From Trochalopteron elliotii (lineage: Eukaryota > Chordata > Aves > Passeriformes > Leiothrichidae), in contig JANPWX010000056.1 in NCBI GenBank assembly GCA_024734555.1, forward strand, positions 155,616-219,615: DNA of 64,000 bases, written 5' to 3'. Made by a program: the position numbers and the translations under genes. Position 1 is the first letter of the stretch. Every line of letters starts with the position of its first letter. The notes under the pieces are model-generated. The model was not told where the DNA came from. It did no database searches and saw only the letters and a list, made by a program, of their open reading frames with translations. Shown here piece after piece: positions 25,261-40,200 of the stretch.

Positions 25261-28200
25261 AATCTGGTAAGGTTTTCTGTGCCAGGCTTTTTGCATGGAG
25301 AGTGACCTCAAGGAGAATTTCTCCTTTCTACTTGTTCCTTTTGAATTTCATCCTCTGCATTTATCAAAATATTAGTGACCTGGTAACTGAGAGGTAGCAA
25401 GAATTAATTTTCTTTTGTAACTGTTTTTAACACTATTTCTGCTGTAGTGAGTTTGTCTGTGACAAACTTGTTGCTATATGGTCCCATTGTCTTGGTCCTT
25501 TACCATTGCTCTGATTATTTTGTTAGCTGGGTTTGGATGTTTTGGTTTTCTTTGTTATTTTTGTTTACATTTTCCCCCAATGTCCTGTATGCACCCCTAG
25601 GGGAAGGAACATTTCCTTAATGTGTTTAATAACATATAACACTATGGGGCATGATACAGGACTGACTCTACTCTAAGTAATGAATAAAAGTGAAAGACAG
25701 AAGTGTTTCTGTACCTGGCTATGAGTAAGTGAATCTGTTTGTGAGGCTGTGCAGAAAATGTGAGTGAAATGTCAATGCCAACACCACTGTGCATGAAGAT
25801 GACTTGAGTCATGCAGCCCTATTGAAAAGCAGGAATTCAGGTTTCTAAGGAAGACCTGAGATTTGTAAGCATGGTGGGTTTACCAAATTAGGAGATGAGA
25901 ATAAGATGTCAGCTTTCCTATGCCATTCGTAGCAACAGTATTACTTGCTCATGAATTTAGGTTTTTCCCCTTCAAAGGACCACTGAGATGTACTAGCACA
26001 TATTCAAAGTTCAGTCTTGATTTTGATCCTGATCAAAGGGATACACTTCAAGTATTTTGACATCTAATCCTTTTTCCTGACTTTGATCATTTTAGACTGA
26101 GGTACAAGTAACCACTTCCACTACCTGTGTTAGCCAAGAATGAAAAGCATCTTATCTGCAGATAATGGATGCTGCTGCTTGGAATTTCATTCTCCTGATA
26201 TTTTAGTGCAAAAGATGTCTGTCTCTCTCTACTTTTGCCAACATTTCTCAGCACTGCTGCACTGTGTCATGACAGGGGAAAGAAGTACTCAAAAAAATCT
26301 ATTAAATAATAATATGGGGAAAACAGCTATGAAACCATCAGGGGGTGCATGTGAATTCTATGCAGTACAATGTGAATTAGTCCCTAGAGAGTGATAGACA
26401 GTTAAAACAAACAGGCACTTTATTGTTGTAATATAAAATTTCTGATGAGGTGGTATCATTAGACAGATCATTACTAACTTTTTCTTCTTGTGCCATAAAA
26501 CAGAGCTGGCATTTACTGGGGCTGATGTCTTCCACAATAAACTGTGAAAGAGGAATTTGTGGAGGCAGCAGAAGCCACTTAAATGTTATTTTGTAGACAG
26601 ACTCCAGAAATGAGTGAGCAGAGGTCTCACCAGAGTTCCCTCAGGTGCCAAGAGGGTCCTAAGCCATCACTGTTCTGGTGATGATGTGCTCTTGTCACCA
26701 GGTTACTTGAGAAGAAAGTTCTTGCAGTTGTGCCAATATGTTGGCCCCCCAAAGCTGTAAGGGCTAAACTGTTACCCAAAATTCTTATCTGATGTATCAT
26801 TTTATGAATTTAGGAGCAATAAGTGCTGGGGAAGGACATTTCCTGGCTTTGTTTCTTCCTTTTTAGTGTGTCTTTAAAAATTCAGAAGAAATTATTTATA
26901 TGCATTTGTCAAGAGATGTGGTGTGTAGGGCTAAATAGATTAAAATAGAACCATTTTATAGGCATCAAATAACACCTGTTTCATCAGAATTTTTGTTTTA
27001 ATTTTATCTTGCCCTGTATTTCTTCACCTTCCTTGGACAACGGTATTAAGTTTCGACTCCTTCAGTGAGGAGCTTGCTTTTTTTTTTTCAAAGAAATGCA
27101 GGGAAGTGTGGAGAAAGATTAGTATCAAAACTAAGGAATCCCCCACTATTCAAATTTCAATCACAGCTGTGAGCAATTGCCTTTAGCTGCTCACCTCTGT
27201 TTTTCTGGTTGTTGGCCTTCCTCCCGTGCATTTTTCCTTTGTCTGCCATCAGCTTTTCCTCCCCACTGCCCTCGCTTGGTCTCTCTTTTCCCTGATGAAG
27301 TCCTGCCCTTCCTCCTGAGCTGTATCTCTTGGGAGGGACATGCTAAGGAGAAAATTTCCTTGCTTTTACAGTCTTGCTAATGAGTGTCATTTCAGCTGCT
27401 AGGAAGGACAACAGGGGGAATGAATCACTGTCAGTGCAGATGAAAAGTATCTGGCAAAGCTGGAATAGCTGCCTGGTGCCCCTCTCCTGGTTTACATCTC
27501 AGTTTTGCTTCTGCTCCAGTCCACGATGGGAGCTGAAAGAGCTCACAATGGCTTTGTGGAGAAAATAAGTCCATGCATAATGCACATAATGCTGTCCAGA
27601 GTTTTGTGGGACTGGGGCTGTTCTTTTTTTGTGTTTTATGGATGGCAGGAGTGAAAAAGAAACAAGTGCCAGTAGGTAATTTTGTTTCCCAAATAGTCCA
27701 AGTGTGAAATGTGTAGGCTCCATTTATCATTCCAGCTGAGTCTCTGTGGAGACTGACCTGCTCATATTTGCCCATTTTGATTTCTTTTTTTAATTTGTTT
27801 GTTTTCCTTGGCTAAATGTTGCCTGCTGGAAAAACATTGGTGGATCTGAATTTCTAAGCATGCAAAAATGATAGATTGTTTTATTTGTTCAAGAAACACT
27901 TTTGTAGGAATGTTTTAATTGTAATTAATAAGGGGAGGGGGAGGAGGGCTGTAATTTGTTGCAGACATCCTTTGTAAACAAAAATTGCATTGATGCCAAC
28001 CATGAAGGCAATATATGTGAAAAACAACTCTGTACTTTTGGAGAACAGCAATTATGTGATTTATTTTTACATACAGCTATATTAGGGGTCCACCCTTCTT
28101 GTTTCAGAGGATGTTTGTTTTAGAAGGCTGCAAGCTCTAGATCCTGAGATGAATTTACCTGAGGTGGAAGTTTACTCCATCACTAACTAGGTATAGGAAA

Positions 28201-31200
28201 GGCACAATGTTTGGTACAGTTTGAGGATTTCTGAGTGTTTTGGCAGATCAGATGAAATATGGACTTTCTGGTCACCCTTTACTGAGCAGCTCCTTGGGGG
28301 GCTCTTAACCATGCTGGGATTTCCTTTCCTCCAACCCCCTTGGTGTCACTTCAGCCACCACCACACGCCTGCACTTGCTGCTTCCTAACTGGAAGTGGAG
28401 GACAGCACTTATTGCCTTCCTTTCATGTGGTTTCTCCTGTCTTTTGAGAGCCACTTGGAGAGAAAACAGAATGGACAATGCTTTCCTTCAACTCTGGTCC
28501 TTTTGGTATTTATTCAGCAGCTTTCAGTAGCAATACAAACCTGAATGAGCCTGCCTTTGGAAAAATTCTTGATACCAAGAATTTTTTCTAGATATGTTCA
28601 AGAGATAACTAGTTCTTTAATTTGTGTCAAATAAAAATTTAAGTGCTTTGTTTCTCTGCTTAAACTTATGTGAACTTCTGCAAGATTTCATATGTTAAAC
28701 AGTCTGGCACTTAATAGCTGAAGCTGTTACCTGACACTGCAGTAGAATTTCAGTATCCTTAAAATAGCCCAATGAAGGAGATGCTTTAATTCCTTTGACC
28801 TGCAACATTTTAGTGGCATTTTCTGTTTTGCAGAAGCACTGATCCATTCCTTCAAAGCTGTCTGTGGCAACTTGTGCATGCAAGGGTGGAAAGGATGGGC
28901 TGTGATGAGTGCCATAAAACCAAAGGGAGCGGAGAGAGATGCCTGAAAAATTCAAAGTGCTTTATTAAGCTCCCTTTCCATAATTTCTGGGAGGGAGGGA
29001 AAATCAGCTCTTTCAAGCTTGGCTAGGCTTAGAATTAGCTGCTGGCTTCCTTTCATTGTCTGCACACCTTCATGGTGCTGCTGCTGGCTTGTTAGGAGCT
29101 GCAGCTCCTGAGCAGCCAGGCTGCTCCTGTGTGCAGAGGGCCATCATTTCATCTCACCTTTACAGATATATTGCTTTGACTTTGGCAGCTGAGAGGAAAG
29201 TCTCAATGTTACCTCTAATTAGTAATTGTTGTTGTTCTTGTTTTCTCTAGTAAAACTTGTTTGATGTCAACTTTTCTTTGAATAGCTCCAGGTCATTGCT
29301 TAAGAAATTAGTTGGAGGGGGGATGTCTTTTTGTAAATTTTGCTTTTATGAAACAAGAAATACATGAAAAAAAACCTCTTTATACTTTATTCTCAATGTT
29401 GAGATTATTGATGATTATTCTAATGTTGAGAATTCAATATTGAGAAAGCCTTAAGATTTTGGAAGACCTGACTCATAGCTATGTAAATGTAGCAAGGATG
29501 TAGCTTGGGAGGCTGAAGGTTTTTCTTAGTATTTTTTATAAGTATTTCTCAGTTTTGCATAATGACAGTAAAATGAGCTTATTTATGTTGGTGTATGAAG
29601 CATTTGATCACCTTTATTCACAGTAACATCAGAAGAGGTTTCAATTTCAGTCTCTGAAGGACGTGGGGCACATTCCAAAATATTCTTGAGGAATGTGCAG
29701 TTAAAAAATTCAATTCCCAACCCTTTAATAGCTATCAAAATTTTCAGTTTAAGATGATGACTTGAACATTTGGATCCCTTTTGAAAAGGGGAAGGGAGCC
29801 TATTAAGGCCCACAAGCTGTTGCTAACCTCCACCTGTTCTGTTCTATTCCCTTTCCCACGAAGCAGAATTGCTCCATGAAATGTGGGGTTTTGCTGCCAG
29901 AGCTGCTCAGGTATCAGCTCACTCAGGCTCTCATACACAGGTGATGGTTATTCCCCGAGCTCTGTGATGGCTCCTTCCTGCCAGAATGCACTGCAAGTAC
30001 AGACTCTGCCATCTTCCTGCACCTCCAGCTCATGGGCATCAGTGTTCTGCCAGCAGTAGCTTTGTACAGAGGAAAAAGCCTGGGTTTGCTGGCTGAAGTC
30101 AAAGGGTTATATGCTCAACGTGTAGTGCAAGAGATGAATTTTCTTCTAAGATCCATCAGTTTTGTTTTCACTGTGACAAAAAGATTTCTTCTTCATTTGC
30201 TCCCCATTTACAGCTCACATCCCTTGTATTACAAAATGAGTCAATGCTTTTCTGCATCTTTTGGAACAACATAAAGACAGGTTGTAAAGGAAAATTTCTG
30301 TTAATGAAAGCAGACTTGAAAGTCTCTGAAAGTGTTTGTTTCTGTGATGCTTAGCCTGTCCTGAACTGTGGAATGGAAAAACCTTTTTCAAAATTTATTA
30401 CCCTGAATCCTTCTGTTAATAAAGTAAGGATCTAAAACCACAAGTAGTGTTATAGTTATTACAAGCTTTTCAAAGGCATCTCTTGCTAAATATAGTGAAG
30501 GAAATGGTTCAGATTCCCTTCTCTCCATTTTACTGAAGTGCTGGTTGCTGTTTCATGAGGTAACATGAAGTTACAAATTTGAAGGTAGGAGATGAAAGCA
30601 AGGGGCAGAATAAAGCCCCAGCTCTGCCATGTATGTCAGGATTCCTCAGGGCCTCTGTTGCACATGCCTGTGTTGAAATGAAGTCACATTTCAGGAGGAA
30701 TAAGGGACAATATTGCTGTGCTCAGCTTTATTCATGAGGCTGCTCAGGCTGATGTGTTTCCCGTGGGAGCACACAGGTGTTGGTGTCCTGGAGAAAAAAG
30801 GCAATTGGCAATGTGTGCCATGATCAGTGTTCTCCTGTTAGGTGCTTACAAGAGAAGCAGTATTTTCCAGAGTGGCATGTCGTACTCAGATCTGCACCAC
30901 AGAGTTTAAATTTGTTAATTATAGATACGGTGACACGTTACAGCTGTTGCAATCAGTTTTTGCAGTTGTCTACTTTGCATTGTTAAGAAAAGTTTTTTGC
31001 CCTTTCACACAGAGTTGGCTGTTGCTTTTGCATACAAAACACTTACCTACTTCAATGGGAAAACTGCTTTTCTTAAATTGCCAGCTACTCTTCCTGTCAT
31101 TACGACACATCTTGAGCTGGATCAGGCTCAATCCCAAATATAACTTCGTGTTTGCTTTAAAGTCAAGAAAGATCTAAAGAAATAATGTTATATGTTATAT

Positions 31201-34200
31201 TTAAATGGATTAAGGATCTTCATCTCTACTGAAAACATTGCACTGATCCCTTTTTCTTGCTTTTACATTTTTAATGGATTATATTTTAATATTGCTGTGC
31301 TGTAACTTTGAAAAGATAGAGGACTTAAAATGTCAAGCAATTGAGGCAATATTCTTAAAAATAATTTTTAGAAGGGTACTTTACCACTTCTGTCACTCTA
31401 AGGAGAGATGTTGGAAAAACTATTCAACAACTGAACAGAGCAAAAGACTGAATTTTTTTGTGTGTAGGTATGTCGCCCTGTTATTCTGTCTGGCTGCATG
31501 CAATGTGTTGTTCATTCACATGGGGTTTTTTAGTAGGGTTATTTTTTTTGCCAAGTGATTCCTGAACTATCACTGAGTAATTTACAGAAACAGGGCTATT
31601 TTGAAAAAGAAATCACTTTGTTTTAGCTGGACGTTTTTTTCTTTTTTCCTTCTGTTAGTGATTGATGTGGTATTTCACTGGGTGTATGAGGACCGTATTT
31701 ACTAGAAAAGTGGATAAATAATTCCTTCATCAGCTGGAGATACTTCAGAAAAGCTGTCACTGGTACTGGTAGAACCTACAGTTACATCTATTGGCAATGC
31801 CAGTGAACAGATATAATGGAAAAGAAGGATGATAAGGAAAGAATATGATGGGATTTTGTGCTGTAGAATTAAAACACACCCACCAGAACATCACTGTTTT
31901 CCAATGTCTTTTCACCATTGCCACCAGTGGGAGATGTGCTGCTGGGTCCACAAAAGTCAGATTTGTGTCTGGTTTGGATTTTGTTTTAGGGGGACTTTTT
32001 CACTTGTACTTTGAGACAGAGATGTCACTGGGGAAAGACACATTTATGATACTCCCTTCAGAGGAGCTGAAGTCCAGCAGGGTTGCTGCACTGAGGTTTC
32101 ACAGGTGCAGAACAGGGTCCAGAGCCAAAGCACCTCACAAGCTGCACTACTGAGTCTGGCTCTGTCCTCTCTTGTCCAAGAATCATTGCTCAACAGCTGG
32201 ATAAATAGATTTTTTTTTTTCAGGCTTGGCCAGATCAAAACAGTTCACTTCCATTTTGAATGCAAGAATTTGACTGTGCTTCTCAAAGCTGGCAAATATT
32301 TCTGTACTTTACTACAAAGCTGTCAAGATGGAAGGCATTTTGTTGTTATGGTTTGATAGTCTGCATTCTGTCCCTCGTGTAGGAAAGAAGGGCTGCTGGA
32401 GGTCAGAGGCACCTGAATTAGCAAGAGATGCTAAAATGACATTGAAAACAGAATAAAAATATGGTGTCTTTTGGCATAATGTCAGTCAGTCCTGATTTTA
32501 CAGGGTTCAAAAAAATGTTATTAGAGATCAGGGACTTTTTTTTTTTCTTAAAGCAGTTATTTCCAGAAATATCAAGAGAGACCTTGTAGTCCTGACATGG
32601 TTAAAAGAAAATTTGAATACTGAGAAAATACACCAGCATCTTCTAGTGCATCCCTACAAGCTTTTGCACAATTATAATAAAGTAAAATCCTCAGGTCAAG
32701 AATAGCTTTGCAAAGCATTAAGCTAAACACATAGGTAACTTGCCTGGTTTTGACTGGAGGATTAGTGATTTGTTTCTTTGTGAAACTCTATGCTGAGCTC
32801 TTAATTAAGCTTACCAGGCACAAGTGCACTTCAGGTGATCCAGACGACCTTTAAAGGGCCTGCAGCAGATGGTGCAAAGTCTGTATTCCGTGCAGTATTC
32901 TGCTGTTTTGTCTGTTAAATAAGTATCTAATTACTCCCAGTCTTATCTTATTTCAACACAGTGTCACTAAATTACTTACATGGCTCTAAGTAAGGTAATC
33001 CGTTGCCAATCCGATAAGCTTTCAGCTTGACTTTTTGGGAAGTAAACTTGCACCTGATGAGAATTTGCTTTCAAGCAGACAAGAGCATCTTCCAGTACTT
33101 TTCCAGAGGCTCTTAACAAGATCATTCACTGTCTTTCCCACATAGCTGTTCTTTAGCTCTTATAAATAAATTACTGTGACAAATTTGGAGTGTTTTTCTC
33201 CCTGAAGTTTCTTTCTTGAGGGCAAAATGGCTTTTTTTTTTTGTGATGGTTTGCACTGTGGTGGACAAGAAGAGGCAAGCACTTCTGAAATCAAAGCATC
33301 ATGAACTCTTTGCATTTGTGGGCATCACACCATTAGTCTGATATTTTTTGAACTGCACCTAGGCAGGTGGTTGAGGCAATTTCTTCTTCAATGTTGTCTC
33401 AGTGAGATCTAAGGTGTGAGAATAGGCAGGTTAGTTCTGGAGACAGAATATGGATCTTCCCTCATTATGATTTTCAGTCTCACTGGTTCTGAGGTGGTAA
33501 TGTGAAAAGCTTGGCAAAACTGGGGAGGCTTTCCCTCATCTCAGCCTTGCTGTAATCGTCCTCTCTGCCTGGCAGCACACCTGCAGAGGAGAGATGTGTG
33601 CCATTGAGGAAAAAAAATAATGCATTGCTCATACACAGTCACGTATTGAAAAAAGGGGAGATGTCCTGTGATTAAAAACGCCACAATTTCTGGTCTCCAA
33701 ATAGTGTTTGCTCTCTAGTTCTGTCTTCAAAATATATCCTGGCTGTCCCTGTCCTGGATCCCTGTGCAAGCTGCTTGTCCTGCAGGGATCAGTGAAGGTC
33801 TGAGGGATGGGTTACACTGAGCTCAGGGCAGGATGAGGCTCTGTAAAATTGCCCACACACCTTTACTTCAGTGGCTTTTCACAGTAACAGTATTGAGTGG
33901 AAAAGATATTTGGGAGAAGCATATCAATCTCAGTACTCAATGGGTGTTTTGTTTTTTGTATAATTAATATGCTTCATAATTGCAAGATACAAGCTGGTTC
34001 CATATAGATTAGTCAGCAGGTCTTCAGGCTGGTAAATATTGATTTTCATTTTTGGCTTTGCTCTCTTCCTTTTTTTAAAATTTATTTTTATTTCAACAGA
34101 AGCAGTCATTCAATTAAAATGGTGTGAAAGGCACTTGATTGAGTCAAAACTCAAGATGAGCTCTGACAGACATGCTGGGCTGAGCATCACTGCAGCTCTT

Positions 34201-37200
34201 GCTCTTCTGAGTAGTCCCCTTCTGCTTTTGGAGAGCAGAGTCATTTCTCCCATGATTTCCACCCTGAACAACAGGAGGTGATCTGTTTTGCTTGAATGTA
34301 AGGTTCAGGTTCAGACCAGTGTTCTTCAGGCTGTGTTTAAGAGGATGTCAAATGGGATAATATAATGCTGCCTTTTCTCCTTGAAACTGTATAAATGTAG
34401 CCAGTGAAGGGAAATGTCTCTTGTTCCTGTAGTTTTAGTCATTGTCCTTAATCAAATTCTCAGAACAAAACACAGGAAAAGCCAAGCTCACAGGCAGCCT
34501 AACAACCTCTTTGACTTTAGTCTCTGAGTTCCCATAAATAGTTTACAAACTAATTGTCTTTAAAAGAGAAAACCCTGTTACTAAGGGCAAGATGTTTAAT
34601 GCATTTCTGGTAATATGCAATTTAATCTAATAGCACTGTTCCTAGCTCTTAATATCCATGGATGACCTGGTTGGCAGGAGCTGCTGAGAGCAGAGCTGTC
34701 CTATTAACCTGCCAGGATATCTGTTAGACTCATTTTGAGAGTGATTTGGAAGAGCTTGAAGGAGATCATTGTAAACATCATAGTGAGATGCCAGGGAAGC
34801 ATTACCAGGAGCATACTTGCTGTTTTTATTTCATGATCAATTGTTACAAAGGTCGTTTATGTTTTTGCATTAGAAATCATACCAAGCTAAATAACAGCTT
34901 TTTGCCTCCCAGTTGGTAACTTCTGTAAAGATGGATAAAAGCTTCAGCTGCAGACTTTGAGCTTTATCTCATTCTGTGGGTTGAAAATCCTGAAGTATTT
35001 TCTTCCCCTCCCCTAAAATATTATCCTTTCCTGATTTTCAGTGTGTCTGCTGTGGCTTTCCATCTCCTTGGTCACTCTTTCATACAATCTTGCCCTTGTA
35101 CTTTATCTATCACCCTCAATACCTACCAGATATAGATATTTCTCTCATCCCCTTGCTGAAGTAGACCAGTTTTTAATACTTATGAAATAAATAGTTCCTA
35201 TTGTTCAAAGAGATGTTATGTTGCTGTACACAGAGATAATTTTCAGAGCTTGAACTGAAGCAAATGTATAATTTAATTTTCCATTTAGGATTGCCACTAC
35301 AGGGTGTTAAATTGCTGCTGCTCTAAGTGGAGCTGCACCAAATGTAGTAAATGAATTTAACAGCCATATATGCACTATAGTAAACCATAACAAGTCAATT
35401 TGGGATTTTGTCTCAGGAAACACTGAGTGGTTTTATTAAAAAGCAGTCACAATTCACAGCTGCAAACTATCCTGTCTTTATGTATGAATGCAAGAATTAG
35501 CCAAGTGTTAATGCCTGAGTTTAAGGACTTATTGGCAACTGCAAGAACTTGCTCTTTTATTTCTACAGTAAAACTTCAGAGCAAAGTAGTATAAGTAAGC
35601 TTTTTTTTTTCTCTGAAATATTTTCTAACTGTGGAAGCAGCATGACTTCAAAATATCATTTTCTTGAGTGTTCTTTCAGGCAATGCATACTGGAATGATC
35701 CCCATGTACTTTTGTCAACGGGCCTTTCTCTTATTTAGTTCAAACTTTTTCTCTAGTTCTCTCAGGCTTTGAACAAAAGTTAGAATATAGGAGTACCTAA
35801 CTCATTTGTTTGTGGCTTCTCTGAATGTCACTAAATAACTGAAAGGAGAAGTACACGTGAATTGAAATTAAGAGATTCTCTATGATCCTAAAAAGTCCAC
35901 CACAAATTGAAAGCTGTGGGGAAAGCCTAGCTCTTCTCAGCAGAAGGAATATTTTAGACTTCCAGATGATTTTATTTATTTTTTAGGTCAAGTTTTGTAT
36001 TCGAAATTCCTGTGTTAGACAATCTTGATACTTTTATATATCTGAGCTCTTTTTCAGTAATCACATAGTGATTACTTCATAAATGAACTAAAACATACTT
36101 GTAGGCACATCCAAACCATACCCTTAGCCAGAAATATCAGTGTCCATTTCACAGGGTAAGAAAAGAGATATACTTTAAATAGTATGTTTGCAGAATGACA
36201 CAGGGAATTTATCATTTGGGAATAAATATCAAAATTTGTGTTTTCCAGTACAAACCAAGGCTTTCATTTTCAGCTCTCTGATAAACTCAACAAAAGGCAA
36301 GGGACCAGTATCAGAATTTTTACAGAAGAGTCCTTGTGACTCAGAATAAGCTTGGCATTATGATTTATGAAAAACTGTGGGTTTTGCACTGTGCTTTTCA
36401 CCCATGTTTTGCAGAAAGGAGTAGCTCTAATGTGCTCAGGAGAGAATTTCCAGGTGCAAACCCCATTTGTCTGTCACTCGTGGTTCTACTGTTCACAACA
36501 ATCACAGTTACTATGTTATCAATCCTTTTAACAGGAGAAGGTGTCATATATTCTTTTTCTGGTAATGACTTCACAACCAACGTGAAAATCTCATTCTGCA
36601 GAGTGAGGGGAACTGACCAACAAAAGAGGGTTTTATAGCTTTCCCAAATTATAGTGCTCTTGTAAGGACAGCTGATGCTAAGTGATTCTTGCTGACAATG
36701 ACAGGCCACTTTAGCCAAAAATGTGGAGATTACCTGCATGCCATCAAAATAATTATTAATTATTATTAATAATAATTATTGTAAGATATTCCTGTGTTAG
36801 ACCTAATCAAAATTTTGGCCACAAAAGTCATGCAGATTTTAGTGAAAAATGTGTTCTGGGACAACACTAGGGGTGAGGTCTAGATTTCCTTCTGAGATCT
36901 AAGGTTAGCTAACTCCTCTGGTTTATGCTGGTACAGCTTAGAGCAGCAGTGGAATGCAACAAGGTCTAAGCAAAATTTATCGAAGGCTGGGGTAGCTCTC
37001 TTTTTGCCTGGGGCACTTTTTAAGCCTGGACGCTTTCCTTAAGGAGACTCAATCCCTCAGAAGGCTCACCAGGGAGAAAAGGCTGAGAAATCAGGCAGGC
37101 TTTCATGTTTTCTTACTCTTTTCCATACCAGTGGTCACCCTTCTCTCCTCTGCCATCTTGGGCAGGTCCTGTGTGCTTTTGCAGCCTTGTCAGGAGTGTT

Positions 37201-40200
37201 CAAGAGTAACAGTCTGTCCTCTTCTGGTTTCCTCTTAAAATGAGAGCAGGAGGTGGATGGTCAGTGAGAGGATGTGAGTGAGCTAATTTGAAAGATGCTT
37301 CTTCTCTGGTGCTAAGCTGCACATTTGCTCTTAAATTGATTTCTTCCTTATCTTAGTTCCATGGATGAAGCCATCTCAGTTAAAACTTTAAAGAGTTTCC
37401 CATCAAGGTGTCACTTAACAGGATACTTTTCAAAGAAGACAAGAACAATTCCTGTCTGTTACTCTCAGTGTTTGCAGAGGACAAGATTAATGTGCTTTTC
37501 ATGTTCAGTCATGACAGGGGAATGGTTGTTTGCTATTTCTTGATAACTCGGCTCATGCTTCTTCCCTCATTCCTGAGATATTTGTTTACAGAAGGCAGGA
37601 GAAAGATATAAGTATGTTGTAAATGTTCATTGATAGTTGTACAGCACTACTGAATTTGTGGTGGAGTTACAACGTTTTTTTAAGTGTTAAAAGTCAATTT
37701 CCACTTATTTTCTAAATGTGCAAAAGGACATGCTCTGGTACTGCTTGTACTTTGCAGTCTTCAATTAAAAAAAAAAAAGTTAAGATCTGTAGGTTACACA
37801 GTAACATTCTTCTTAGGAAAATGATGGAAAACCTGGAAGTGAGGCAAGAAGTATCCTGCTAGACATAAAATCAAATTTCTGTGAAAAATCTGATGTTCAC
37901 TTCATTTATCTATGGATTTGTTAAACTTTCTGATATAATTATAATAAAAAAAAAAGGCAAACACTTTGAAAATCCCATGTTTGTAATTTGCTTGCTGTTG
38001 GAGTGATATTTGTCACTTGATGTTATCAGAAGTGGGAGAGGCTCATCATTCCCTCTGCCAGGTGCATGGAAGGAGGTGATACCTGCAGAGCTGCTGGATG
38101 AGAACAATTGAGGGTTCCTGAGCCCTGAGCAGAGCACTGAGGTGCCCAGAACACCCTGAGGTTTCTCTCACAGGCTCACCAGGTCCTCGGGCTGGTGTTT
38201 GTTGCAGGGAGACAGGAAAGCTCTGGAGGTGGCTGCAGTTCAGTGGACACTGAAGTACTGCTGCAAAAGGCAATCTAATTATAAAACCTTTTTCATGCAA
38301 GTGTCTTGTGGAGATCACCCTCACCCAAAAGCTGTTCCCATCAATGTGGTCATGAGCAAAGGTGATCTTTTGTTAGCTTATACTTTTACACAGCAGTTGT
38401 ACAAATCTTAATCACAAGGGCATGTTTGGTCAAGCAGCTGTAACCTGCTCTCAGTCACCACTCACCACCTCTGAGTTGCTGTGTATTTTTATAGTAATCA
38501 TAAAATAAAACAGTTGAGATGAAAATATGGTATGATAAAGTGCAACCCACGCAGCAGGTGAGGCAAGCAGCAGAATATGCTTGAAAGGAGGCAAGATGGT
38601 ACATCAGAAAATACTTTGTTCATACACTTTCATGATTATTTTATTTGAACTTTCTCTGAGAGTGGCTGTAAGTGCTCAGTGTTTTTCACTTTTCCCTTTA
38701 ATAGCACCTGAAATATGAGACTCAAACCTGCTTTTTCTTCAAAATTAAAAAGAATGGACATAGGAAATAATGTAGTACATGACACTCCATTTTCTCTGGT
38801 GTACCTCTAAACCACATATGTTCATGCACAAACATGCCTACACACTATTCTGACATTAAAATATTCTACTCTATAAATTATTAATGTATTTCCATTCATG
38901 TGCCAGGTTTGAGCAGTATGTGACAAGGAAACTGTGATTGTGGATAACAGTTTGGGAGAAATCAGTTGATAGCCACTCTCAGAGAAGAGTAGTGATGCAG
39001 ACTTCAATGAGTGCTGGAAAATTCCAGTGTTCTCCCAAGTGCTTACAGACTGTGGGGCACAATTAACAAATTTAAGCACATTTCTGTTTAATGTGCTACT
39101 TAGAATCTGGAGGCCATATTTATTTTCAAAAGAATTTTGAGCACTTTAGGGAATGTCTCTGGGACCTGCAGCTCCTTCCTCTGAAAAAATCGCTTTCCCT
39201 GAAAAAGCAGCTCAGTCAAGGTGTTAGGAGGGAATCTGTCAGTCAGTTTAATTGCTATTCCAAAGAAATTTGGAGGAGTTATGGCCTCCATGCAATGCTG
39301 CAGCTGTGAAACACAGCTGACTGTAAGACATTAAGTTGTAAAAGGGAGTGGAGGGTACCAGAGTTGCCTCATCTTTTGCTCTTGGGCAGTAACAGCAAGC
39401 ACAGCCTCTGGGGCTCCTTGCAGTGACTCTGTGGGCAGTGTTTGGATTGTGTCTTTGATGCTTTGCAAACTCTTCTTTGCAGCTGTGGAAACCTTCCAAA
39501 CTCTTCAGTTAGACTCTGCATTTTCCTGCTTCACTGATCCCAGTGGCTCCTTGTAATCTGTGTCTCTTCTGCTACAAGTACTGCTACCTTCTAGTAAAGA
39601 CTGGAATTGTACTTTACTAGAATGCCAGTTTTGTGGTGTTAGACCCTTCTGGGGAATGTTTTTCTTCATAATTTACATCCTGTTCTTTCCTGGACTCTTG
39701 TTCTCTTTTTCAGTGTGCTGGTCAAAAGATTTTTAACTTGGGCAGCATCCATTGTAGGCACAGGAGCTGTTTTCTGTATCACACCCTCTGAAAGCCTACA
39801 GAATGTGGAAAAAAAATGTGGCTTTGGGGGCAGACAGAAACAAAGGGGTCATTAATGCAAAAATAGGACTTTCTCACTCCATCTCACCAGAAAGACCCAA
39901 GCCCTGTGACAGTGGTGTCGGGGCAGCAGATGGCCAAGCATGAACAGCATGGGAAGCCATCAGGAATCCCTGGGAAGGGGATTTCAGGGAGCTGCATGGC
40001 AAAGGAGGGGACATTACTGACAGCACAGAGCACAAGGCAATCGTCTGTGTAGCCATAAAATAACCTTCACCTTTCCTGGCAGGGACTGACACTGCAGTAA
40101 ACAAGCTCAAACTGGGAAAGGCACATGGTAAATGTTGCAGATAAAGTCATAAAAAGTCTGGCAGCCAACACAGTTCATGTCTTTCATAAAATCTGTGAAG

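Noticed and set aside
27932..27948. G-rich run as a G-quadruplex
   Set aside because: One of the four runs has only two Gs, so a stable three-tier quadruplex is not expected.
33757..33790. 8-bp inverted repeat GATCCCTG/CAGGGATC
   Set aside because: It is short with an 18-base loop, and such pairs are expected often by chance.
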